From: an uncultured Mycolicibacterium sp.
Lineage (GTDB): Bacteria > Actinomycetota > Actinomycetes > Mycobacteriales > Mycobacteriaceae
DNA: 64,000 nucleotides
Assembly: GCF_937941905.1 (NCBI RefSeq)
Contig: NZ_CALDGS010000094.1
Location: 124,001-188,000, forward strand
Direction of reading: 5' to 3'
Positions 1-6,813 of the stretch are shown here, in pieces; the first letter of the stretch is position 1; every line of letters starts with the position of its first letter. The notes beneath the pieces were generated by a model. The model had not been told where the DNA came from, did not search any database, and saw nothing but the letters and a program-made list of their open reading frames with translations. A program made the translations under genes and the position numbers.

Positions 1-215
1 AGGGCCAACTGGCCGGCGTCATCTCGATGATCGAGGAGGGTCGCGACTGCAAGGACGTCGTGATCCAGCTCGCCGCGGTCTCCCGGGCCCTGGACCGGGC
101 CGGTTTCAAGATCGTCGCGACCAGCCTCAAGGAGTGCCTGAGCGACAACTGCAACGGCCGCACCCCGCCGATGACCGAGGACGAGCTCGAGAAGCTGTTC
201 CTGGCCCTGGCCTGA
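1..215 (+). CDS. CsoR/RcnR-type metal-sensing repressor, C-terminal part
   Basis: Only the last 70 or so codons are inside the window; the frame is open from base 3 and the start lies upstream. The text matches the all-helical DUF156 (CsoR/RcnR) family: a helix with the sequence GQLAGVISMIEEG, the first metal-site Cys in GRDCKDVV, and a second Cys in LKECL followed by the usual acidic tail ending ELEKLFLALA. In copper-sensing CsoR a His sits four residues before the second Cys; here that position is Ser, so this is not a canonical Cu(I) site. Such proteins are tetrameric DNA-binding repressors that release DNA on ligand binding. The effector cannot be named from this fragment. Confidence 0.8.
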   Translation, partial: GQLAGVISMIEEGRDCKDVVIQLAAVSRALDRAGFKIVATSLKECLSDNCNGRTPPMTEDELEKLFLALA

Positions 216-224
216 GCCGGGCCG

Positions 225-1106
225 TCACGTCCGGCCGGGCGCGTTCGTCGCGCCCAGCATGGCCAGCGCGAATTCCACGTAGGCACGGGCGATGTCCTCG
301 GCGGTCAGCGGCCCGGTGTCGCGGAACCACTGCGGCAGCGCGGTGCACATGGTGGCGATGGCCCGCCCGGCCGCGCGCGGGTGCCGGGTGGCCAGCCGCC
401 CCTCCCGGCGGGCGCGGTCGATGGCGCCGTCCAGGATGCGCTGAACATTTCTGCGGCGCTTGGCGATCCGGCTCCGGTTGGTGCCCTGCAGGCTGCGCAT
501 CTCGGTGGCCCCGATGAACGCCAGCTTGCGGTAGTAGGTGTGGAACAGCGCCAGCACCTCCACGATCAGCGCCACCTCCTCCAGGCCGTCGCGGGCCTCG
601 GCGCGGGCGGCGGCGATGCGCCACTCCAGCTCGTCCATGGTCAGATCCAGGCTGCGCACCAGCAACTGCTGTTTGTCGGCGTAGTGGTGGTAGATGGCCG
701 GCACGCTGACCCCGATGCGGGCGGCCAGGGTGCGCATCGAGGTGCCGTGGTAGCCCATGTCCACGAAGCAGTCGATGGCCCCGGCCAGCACCGGGTCGAT
801 CGGCGGCGGCGCGAACCGCCGCCACGGCGCCGGCCCGCCGGGACGGGCGGGCGCGGGCGGCTCGGCCGGGTCGTCGTCGAGGCCCAGCAGCCGCGCCGGC
901 GGCACCCCGAGGGCGGCGGCGAACTGCAGCAGCCGGGATACGCCGAGCTCGGTGTGGCCGTTCTCCACCGCGCTGACCGTGGCCGGGCTCACCCCGACCC
1001 GGTCGGCCAGCGCCCGCACACTCAGCCCGGCGGCACGGCGGGCGGAGCGCACCGCCCGGCCCGAGCCGGCGAGCACCGCCGGCTTGTTCAGGAATTCTGA
1101 ACACAT
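225..1106 (-). CDS. XRE-TetR fusion transcriptional regulator
   Basis: A 293-residue protein with two DNA-binding modules. Residues about 16-72 form an XRE/Cro-type helix-turn-helix (ALADRVGVSPATVSAVENG). After a Pro/Ala-rich linker (about 78-102), residues 103-150 are a TetR N-terminal domain (GYHGTSMRTLAARIGVSVPAIYHHYADK is the pattern, split over the helix-turn-helix), followed by a TetR ligand-binding region to the end. It is transcribed divergently from the acyl-CoA dehydrogenase at 1230, so that gene and itself are the obvious targets. TetR proteins beside acyl-CoA dehydrogenases often sense acyl-CoA; that is inference here. The ATG at 1106 is chosen because it leaves the full XRE domain. 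Only 9 bases separate its stop from the end of the CsoR-type gene, with which it converges. Confidence 0.85.
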   Translation of the reverse strand: MCSEFLNKPAVLAGSGRAVRSARRAAGLSVRALADRVGVSPATVSAVENGHTELGVSRLLQFAAALGVPPARLLGLDDDPAEPPAPARPGGPAPWRRFAPPPIDPVLAGAIDCFVDMGYHGTSMRTLAARIGVSVPAIYHHYADKQQLLVRSLDLTMDELEWRIAAARAEARDGLEEVALIVEVLALFHTYYRKLAFIGATEMRSLQGTNRSRIAKRRRNVQRILDGAIDRARREGRLATRHPRAAGRAIATMCTALPQWFRDTGPLTAEDIARAYVEFALAMLGATNAPGRT

Positions 1107-1229
1107 GCGGGCATTCTGCCTGGCCTCGGCGTCGTCCCGAAACCGGTTGTGTACCTGGCTTTGACCAATGACGGGTGGATATGGGACATTGCCGCTGAAC
1201 CGATTGATCGTTCAGAGTCGGGAGTGCCC

Positions 1230-2417
1230 GTGAGCATTGATCTGTCCTACCGCCCCGAGGTCGAGGATCTCATCGCCCGGACCACGCGGTTCATCCGCGA
1301 GGTGGTGCTGCCGGTGGAGGAGCGCTACGACGGCGATGCGGAGGCCGCCGGCGAGGACGTGCGCCGGGAGTTGCAGGCCGCGGCCAAGCAGGCCGGCGTG
1401 TTCGCCCCGCACGCCCCGGTGGAGTTCGGCGGGCTCGGGCTGAACATGTCCGACCGGGCGCCGGTGTTCGAGGCGGCCGGCTACTCGGTCTTCGGCCCGG
1501 CGGCGCTGAACATCGCGGCCCCCGACGAGGGGAACATGCATCTGCTGGCGCACGTGGCCACCCCCGAACAGCAGCAGCGGTTCCTGGCGCCGCTGGTGTC
1601 CGGTGAGGTCCGGTCGGCGTTCGCGATGACCGAGCCCGCCCCGGGCGCGGGCGCCGACCCCGACGCGCTGAACACCCGCGCGGAGTGGACCGGGTCGAAG
1701 TGGCGCATCACCGGCCGCAAGCGGTTCATCACCGGCGCCGACGGCGCGGGGTTCTTCATCATCATGGCCCGCACCTCCGGCGAGCCCGGCCGGCGCGGCG
1801 GGGCCACCATGTTCCTCGCCGAGGCCGACCGGCCGGGCATCACCGTCGGCCGGCACGTGCACACCTCGGACCGGTCCATGATCGGCGGACACTGCGAGGT
1901 GTTCTTCGACGGCCTCGAACTCGACGAGTCGGCCGTGCTCGGCGAGGTGGACCAGGGCTTCCGCTACGCGCAGGTGCGGCTCGGCCCGGCCCGGATGACC
2001 CACGTCATGCGCTGGCTGGGCAGCGCGGTGCGGGCCCAGGACGTCGCGGTGGAGTACGTGCGCAACCGCGAGGCGTTCGGCTCGCGGCTGGCCGAGCTCG
2101 GCATGATCCAGGCCATGGTCGCCGACAACGAGATCGACCTGGCCGCCACCCGCGCGCTGCTGGTCCGGGCCTGCTGGGAGCTGGACCAGGGCGGCCACGC
2201 CTCGGCGGCCACCTCGATCGCCAAGACCTTCGCCGCCGAGGCGATCCAGCGGGTGGTGGACCGCGCCATCCAGATGTGCGGCGGGCTGGGCGTGTCCGAC
2301 GACCTGCCGCTGGCGCGGCTGCTGCGCGAGGTGCGGCCGTTCCGGATCTACGACGGCCCGTCCGAGGTGCACCGCTGGGCGCTGGCTCGGCGGCGCATCC
2401 GCGCCGCCGAGCGCTGA
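1230..2417 (+). CDS. Acyl-CoA dehydrogenase family protein
   Basis: A 395-residue FAD flavoenzyme of the acyl-CoA dehydrogenase superfamily, expected to introduce an alpha-beta double bond in an acyl-CoA thioester and pass electrons to electron-transfer flavoprotein. Visible family marks are the middle-domain signature FAMTEPAPGAGADPDAL, the FITGADGAGFFIIMA stretch and the C-terminal QMCGGLGVSDDLPLARLLREVR region with the nucleotide-binding helix. I chose GTG at 1230, giving MSIDLSYRPE, because GGAG stands five bases before it; an upstream ATG at 1149 would add 27 residues unlike the family. Divergent from the XRE-TetR regulator, so probably controlled by it. Acyl substrate not recognisable. 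Confidence 0.88.
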   Translation: MSIDLSYRPEVEDLIARTTRFIREVVLPVEERYDGDAEAAGEDVRRELQAAAKQAGVFAPHAPVEFGGLGLNMSDRAPVFEAAGYSVFGPAALNIAAPDEGNMHLLAHVATPEQQQRFLAPLVSGEVRSAFAMTEPAPGAGADPDALNTRAEWTGSKWRITGRKRFITGADGAGFFIIMARTSGEPGRRGGATMFLAEADRPGITVGRHVHTSDRSMIGGHCEVFFDGLELDESAVLGEVDQGFRYAQVRLGPARMTHVMRWLGSAVRAQDVAVEYVRNREAFGSRLAELGMIQAMVADNEIDLAATRALLVRACWELDQGGHASAATSIAKTFAAEAIQRVVDRAIQMCGGLGVSDDLPLARLLREVRPFRIYDGPSEVHRWALARRRIRAAER

Positions 2418-2433
2418 TGCGCCGGCCCCCGGG

Positions 2434-3480
2434 TCAGGCCGAGGGCACCGGCTCGGGGGCGCGGTCGCCGGCCGGCAGGCTGGGCACCCGGGTGGCGCGC
2501 ACGTACACCGTCTCCCCCACCCGCAGCCCGAGCGCCTCGGCGTCGCCGCGGGTGATCTGCGCGGTGAACGGCGCCCCGGTGGCGGCGTTGGTCAGTTCCA
2601 GCCGCACCTCGAAGCCGAGCATGACGATGCGGTCGATGGTGGCCCGCACCACGCCGGTGGCGCGCACGGCGTGGTCGTCCTCCGCACCCGGCAGCTCCGG
2701 GGTGCGGTCGACCCGGATGTCGTGCGGCCGCACCAGCGCCCCGTTCAGCGACGACACCGCGCCCAGGAAGCTCATCACGAACTCGTTGGCCGGGCTGTCG
2801 TAGACCTCGGTGGGCGTGCCGACCTGCTCGATGCGGCCGCGATTGAGCACCGCGATGCGGTCGGCGACGTCGAGCGCCTCGCTCTGGTCGTGGGTGACCA
2901 GCACGGTGGTGACGTGCACCTCCTCGTGCAACCGGCGCAGCCAGGCCCGCAGGTCCTCGCGCACCTTGGCGTCGAGGGCCCCGAACGGCTCGTCGAGCAG
3001 CAGCACCTCGGGATCGACGGCCAGCGCCCGGGCCAGTGCCATGCGCTGGCGCTGGCCGCCGGACAGTTGGTTGGGGTAGCGGTGCTGGAACCCGGTCAGC
3101 CCCACCACCTCGAGCAGCTTGTCGACCTTCTCGGCGATCTCGCGCTTGGGCCGCTTGCGGATCTTGAGCCCGAACGCGATGTTGTCGCGCACGGTCATGT
3201 GCTTGAACGCGGCGTAGTGCTGGAAGACGAAGCCGATCCCGCGCCGCTGCGGCGGCACGTCGGTGACGTCGCGGCCGTGGATGGTGACGGTGCCGCTGTC
3301 CGGGCGGTCCAGCCCGGCGATGGCGCGCAGCAGCGTCGACTTGCCCGATCCGCTGGGCCCGAGCAGCGCGGTCAGCGACCCGGACGGTACCTCGAAGTCG
3401 ACGTTGTCGAGCGCGACGAAATCGCCGTAGCGCTTGTTGGCGCCGCGCACCACGATGGCGCTGCCCGTTTCGGGATTCAT
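2434..3480 (-). CDS. cysA: Sulfate/thiosulfate ABC importer, ATP-binding protein CysA
   Basis: ATPase subunit of the sulfate/thiosulfate importer, 348 residues, cytoplasmic, working as a dimer under the CysT/CysW channel. Walker A GPSGSGKST lies at residues 41-49, the ABC signature LSGGQRQR at about 139-146 and Walker B LLLDEP at about 160-165; the last 100 residues form the TOBE-like regulatory domain seen in CysA. It is the last gene of a minus-strand operon subI-cysT-cysW-cysA and starts 20 bases after cysW. The order and lengths agree with mycobacterial cysA1 (Rv2397c). Confidence 0.95.
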   Translation of the reverse strand: MNPETGSAIVVRGANKRYGDFVALDNVDFEVPSGSLTALLGPSGSGKSTLLRAIAGLDRPDSGTVTIHGRDVTDVPPQRRGIGFVFQHYAAFKHMTVRDNIAFGLKIRKRPKREIAEKVDKLLEVVGLTGFQHRYPNQLSGGQRQRMALARALAVDPEVLLLDEPFGALDAKVREDLRAWLRRLHEEVHVTTVLVTHDQSEALDVADRIAVLNRGRIEQVGTPTEVYDSPANEFVMSFLGAVSSLNGALVRPHDIRVDRTPELPGAEDDHAVRATGVVRATIDRIVMLGFEVRLELTNAATGAPFTAQITRGDAEALGLRVGETVYVRATRVPSLPAGDRAPEPVPSA

Positions 3481-3500
3481 GACGGTCGTACCTCCCCTGG

Positions 3501-4313
3501 TCACCGTTTCGCTTTCGCGCTGCGCGCGTCGAGGAGCACCTGCACCACGAGCACCAGCACCGCCACCGCCATCAGCAGCGTGGCGATGGAGTAGGCGCCG
3601 TACTCGTTGCCGCGGTTGTACCGGTCGGCCACCAGCAGGGTCAGGGTCTGCGAGATGCCCGGCAGGTTCGACGACACCATGATGACGGCGCCGAACTCGC
3701 CGAGGGTGCGGGCGGTGGTGAGCACCACCCCGTAGGTCAGCCCCCAGCGGATCGACGGCAGCGTGACCCGCCAGAACGTCTGCCACCAGTTGGAGCCGAG
3801 GGTGGCGGCGGCCTCCTCCTGGTCGGTGCCCAGCTCGTGCAGCACCGGTTCCACCTCGCGGATGACGAACGGCAGCGTGACGAAGATGCTGGCCAGCACG
3901 ATGCCGGGGAACCCGAAGATGATCTTCAGGCCCAGGCTGTTCTCCACGAACCCGAAGAACCCGGCGGTGCCCCACAGCAGGATCAGCGCCACGCCGACGA
4001 TCACCGGCGACACCGCGAACGGCAGGTCGATGATCGACTGCAGGATGTTCTTCCCGCGGAACTTGTTGCGCGCCAGCAGCATCGCCGTAGGCACCCCGAA
4101 CAGCACGTTGAGCGGCACCACGATCGCCACCACCAGCAGCGACAGCTGCAGCGCCGAGATCGCCGCCGGGGTGGTCACCGAGCCGATGAACGCGCCGAGG
4201 CCGGGGCGGAACGTGCGCCACAGGATCAGCCCGACCGGCAGCACGACCAGCACGGTGACGTAGGCCAGCGCGACGAACCGCAGCAGGTGGCGCACCGCCG
4301 GATGCAGCGTCAT
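3501..4313 (-). CDS. cysW: Sulfate ABC importer permease CysW
   Basis: Integral membrane subunit of 270 residues with about six hydrophobic helices and the BPD_transp_1 coupling motif (EEAAATLGSNWWQTFWRVTLPS), the EAA loop that docks on CysA. The ATG at 4313 overlaps the cysT stop in an ATGA arrangement, which indicates translational coupling and fixes the start. With CysT it forms the sulfate/thiosulfate translocation path across the plasma membrane. Confidence 0.95.
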   Translation of the reverse strand: MTLHPAVRHLLRFVALAYVTVLVVLPVGLILWRTFRPGLGAFIGSVTTPAAISALQLSLLVVAIVVPLNVLFGVPTAMLLARNKFRGKNILQSIIDLPFAVSPVIVGVALILLWGTAGFFGFVENSLGLKIIFGFPGIVLASIFVTLPFVIREVEPVLHELGTDQEEAAATLGSNWWQTFWRVTLPSIRWGLTYGVVLTTARTLGEFGAVIMVSSNLPGISQTLTLLVADRYNRGNEYGAYSIATLLMAVAVLVLVVQVLLDARSAKAKR

Positions 4314-5158
4314 TCGGCCAGCTCCTCCCGCTTGGCCGCGCGCGACCCGATCACCCGCAGCACGAACAGCACCGCGAACGAGATCACCAGCAGCACGATC
4401 GAGATCGCGGCCGCGCCGGTGCGGTCGTCGTGCTCGATGAGGGTCCGGATCCACTGCGAGGCGACCTCGGTCTTGCCGGGCACCGCGCCGCCGATGAGCA
4501 CCACCGAACCGAACTCGCCGATGGCGCGCGAGAACGCCAGCCCGGCACCGGACAGCAGCGCCGGCAGCAGCGACGGCAGCACCACGCGGGTGAAGATGGT
4601 CCAGTTGTTCGCGCCCAGCGAGGCGGCCGCCTCCTCGGTCTCCCGGTCGATCTCCAGCAGCACCGGCTGCACCGAGCGCACCACGAACGGCAGGGTGACG
4701 AACAGCAGCGCCACCCCCACGCCCCACGCGGTGTGCTGCAGGTGCAGGTTGATCGGGCTGGCCGGGCCGTACAGCGCCAGCATCACCAGGCTGGCCACGA
4801 TGGTCGGCAGCGCGAACGGCAGGTCGATCACCGAGTCGAACAACCGCTTGCCGGGGAACTCGTCGCGGGTCAGCACCCAGGCCACGATCAGGCCGAACAC
4901 CGCGTTGACCACCGTCACCACCGCGGAGATCACCAGGGTGACCCGCAGCGCCGACAGGGCGGCGTTGGAGGTGACCGCCGCGACGAACGCGTCCCAGCCG
5001 CCGCCGGCGGCCTGCCACAGGATCGCCGCCAGCGGCAGCAGCACGATGACCGAGAGCCAGATGGTGGCGATCCCGACCCGCAGCGGTGTCCCGGCCGACC
5101 GGCCCCGACGCCGGGTCGGGGCCGGTGTGCCGGTGCCGTGGTCGAGCACTGCCGTCAT
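4310..5158 (-). CDS. cysT: Sulfate ABC importer permease CysT
   Basis: Permease partner of CysW, 282 residues, about six transmembrane helices, with the EAA loop EEAAASLGANNWTIFTRVVLPS about two thirds along. ATG at 5158 overlaps the subI stop by four bases (ATGA), as its own stop does with cysW, so the operon is tightly coupled. The Arg/Gly-rich N-terminus before the first helix is cytoplasmic by the positive-inside rule. Corresponds to Rv2399c. Confidence 0.95.
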   Translation of the reverse strand: MTAVLDHGTGTPAPTRRRGRSAGTPLRVGIATIWLSVIVLLPLAAILWQAAGGGWDAFVAAVTSNAALSALRVTLVISAVVTVVNAVFGLIVAWVLTRDEFPGKRLFDSVIDLPFALPTIVASLVMLALYGPASPINLHLQHTAWGVGVALLFVTLPFVVRSVQPVLLEIDRETEEAAASLGANNWTIFTRVVLPSLLPALLSGAGLAFSRAIGEFGSVVLIGGAVPGKTEVASQWIRTLIEHDDRTGAAAISIVLLVISFAVLFVLRVIGSRAAKREELAE

Positions 5159-6183
5159 CCGGTGGCCTGCTTGTAGATCTTGGTGATGGTGCCGTTCTCC
5201 TTGTCGAACAGCGCCGAGTCGACGGCGTCCCAGCCGCCCAGGTCGTCGACGGTCCACAGCTTCTCCGGCTGCGGGAAGTCCTCGGCGAACTCCACCGCGA
5301 CCTCCGGGTCGACCGGCCGGAACCCGGCCTCGGCCCACAGCCGCTGGCCCTCCTTGGTGTAGAGGAAGTTCTTCAGCGCGGTGGCCTGCTCGAGGTGCTG
5401 GGTGGTGTTGACGACCGCGACCGGGTTCTCGATCTTGAAGGTCTGCGGCGGGTTGATGTACTCGACCGGCTTGCCCTGCCGGACGATGTTGATCGCCTCG
5501 TTCTCGTAGCTGATCAGCACGTCACCGGTGCCCTGCAGGAACACGTCGGTGGCCTCCCGGCCGGAGCCCGGACGGGTCTTGACGTGGTCGAGGACCAGCC
5601 GCTCGACGAACGCGAGCCCGGCCTGCGGGTCCTGGCCGCCGTTGCTCTTCGCGGCGTAGGGGGCCAGCAGGTTCCACTTGGCCGAGCCCGAGCTCAGCGG
5701 GCTGGGGGTGACCACCTCCAGCCCCGGCTGCAGCAGGTCGTCCCAGTCCCGGATGTTCTTCGGGTTACCCGGCCGCACCACCAGCGACACCACCGACCCG
5801 AACGGGATGCCGCGGGTGACGTCGGCGTTCCAGTCCGGGTCGACCAGGCCGGCCTTGACCAGGCGGGTGACGTCGGGCTCGACGGAGAAGTTCACGATGT
5901 CGGCGGGCTTGCCGTCGACCACCGCGCGGGACTGGTCGCCGGAGGCGCCGTAGGAGGCGGTGACGGTCACCCCCTTGCCCTCCTCGGTGTCGGCGAAGGC
6001 CGGGATGACCTTGCTCCAGCCCGGTTCCGGCACCGCGTAGGCGACCAGCGTGAGCCGGGTGTCGCCCTGCTCGCCGCCCTCGGCGCCGACGACGTCGCTG
6101 GAGCCGCCGCCGCAGGCGGCCAGCACGGTCGCGGCGACCGATACCGCGGCGGTGCGCCGCAGGAGCGCTGGGATCTTTCTCAT
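5155..6183 (-). CDS. subI: Sulfate-binding lipoprotein SubI
   Basis: Extracytoplasmic sulfate/thiosulfate-binding protein of 342 residues, first gene of the cys importer operon. The N-terminus is a lipoprotein signal peptide with lipobox LAAC at about residues 20-23, so the mature protein is anchored outside the membrane. ATG at 6183 is preceded by GAGAGG at a normal distance; an in-frame start 18 codons earlier has no such site and would spoil the signal peptide. Expression is probably governed by the cysteine-rich leader reading frame upstream (6325-6417). Confidence 0.94.
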   Translation of the reverse strand: MRKIPALLRRTAAVSVAATVLAACGGGSSDVVGAEGGEQGDTRLTLVAYAVPEPGWSKVIPAFADTEEGKGVTVTASYGASGDQSRAVVDGKPADIVNFSVEPDVTRLVKAGLVDPDWNADVTRGIPFGSVVSLVVRPGNPKNIRDWDDLLQPGLEVVTPSPLSSGSAKWNLLAPYAAKSNGGQDPQAGLAFVERLVLDHVKTRPGSGREATDVFLQGTGDVLISYENEAINIVRQGKPVEYINPPQTFKIENPVAVVNTTQHLEQATALKNFLYTKEGQRLWAEAGFRPVDPEVAVEFAEDFPQPEKLWTVDDLGGWDAVDSALFDKENGTITKIYKQATG

Positions 6184-6324
6184 CGGGACCTCTCTTCGTC
6201 GGGCATTGGAAGGTTCGTACAAACCCGCCGCGACCATGGGGCGAAGATCAGTCCGGACGTCTCCGATCAGACATGTCGGGGACAGCCGCCGACCGGCACC
6301 ACACCACCGCGACGGGATGTGGGG

Positions 6325-6417
6325 TCAGCGACAACAGTGCACATCGGCGACAGCGCAGACGCCAACGGCGATGAGGGCCACGATGTGGCTCTCGGTGGTG
6401 CCGGACGCTGCGTGCAT
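6325..6417 (-). CDS. Leaderless cysteine-rich leader peptide upstream of subI operon
   Basis: A 30-codon reading frame on the minus strand, M-H-A-A-S-G at the start and VCAVADVHCCR before the stop, with three Cys codons among the last ten, two of them adjacent. The ATG is exactly seven bases downstream of TATTCT, a good mycobacterial -10 box, so transcription would start at the A of ATG and the message would be leaderless. Short Cys-rich leaderless frames that act as cysteine-responsive attenuators are established for mycobacterial sulfur operons (the Ms4533A-type leader lies before this same importer operon in M. smegmatis). The 141 bases between its stop and subI would hold the attenuation structures. 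Function here is inferred from position, C-terminal Cys cluster and promoter. Confidence 0.8.
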   Translation of the reverse strand: MHAASGTTESHIVALIAVGVCAVADVHCCR

Positions 6418-6424
6418 GGCGCGA

Positions 6425-6430
6425 AGAATA
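6425..6430 (-). promoter_or_regulatory. -10 box (TATTCT) of the cys operon leaderless transcript
   Basis: On the minus strand TATTCT fits TANNNT and is followed by seven bases and then the ATG of the leader peptide, the spacing seen for leaderless mycobacterial transcripts. No convincing -35 box is visible, which is common in mycobacteria. Confidence 0.65.
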
Positions 6431-6452
6431 ACAGAGCCGTCTGCGGTCGTGC

Positions 6453-6539
6453 CTACCGGGACAGCAACCACATCACGATGACCAGGGCGACGAGCAGCAG
6501 CAGGATCAGCGTCACCCGGGACCGGGGCATGCCGTTCAC
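6453..6539 (-). CDS. 28-residue single-pass membrane peptide
   Basis: A very short frame starting at GTG 6539, in GTGA overlap with the stop of the 65-residue gene before it. It encodes a basic N-terminus (NGMPRSR) followed by a run of about 18 Leu/Val/Ile residues ending WLLSR, a classic single transmembrane helix. The overlap suggests translational coupling. I know no function; it could also be non-coding. Confidence 0.45.
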   Translation of the reverse strand: MNGMPRSRVTLILLLLVALVIVMWLLSR

Positions 6540-6733
6540 CGCGCCTCCCGCGTTCCCGGCCGCAGCCGCCGCAGCAGCCGGGTGCCCAGCCCGAGCGCGC
6601 CGTCGGTGACCACCGCGATGCCGTAGGCCAGGGCCAGCACCACCGGCATCACCACCGCGGTCTGGGCGGCGAAGCCGAGGCCGGTCAACCACAGCTCGAC
6701 GCCGTCCCACCAGTTGAGGATTCCGTCGACCAC
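6536..6733 (-). CDS. Small conserved membrane protein (Rv2401A-like position)
   Basis: A 65-residue protein starting at GTG 6733, with an amphipathic N-terminus (ILNWWDGVELWLTGL) and one hydrophobic segment (about residues 22-45), then an Arg-rich cytoplasmic tail. It sits between the cys operon and the GH15 gene, where M. tuberculosis has the small membrane protein Rv2401A. It diverges from the GH15 gene with an 80-base gap. No functional motif. Confidence 0.6.
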   Translation of the reverse strand: MVDGILNWWDGVELWLTGLGFAAQTAVVMPVVLALAYGIAVVTDGALGLGTRLLRRLRPGTREAR

Positions 6734-6813
6734 GCGACCAGCCTATTCCTGTCCGGCGGGCGGCCCGTCACACCCTCGCCGAGCTGGGTGGACGCCGGGG
6801 CCCCGCACACCCG

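Noticed and set aside
1205..1214. TGATCGTTCA as a possible operator of the XRE-TetR regulator
   Set aside because: Only three- to four-base arms; too short to separate from chance without a second copy.
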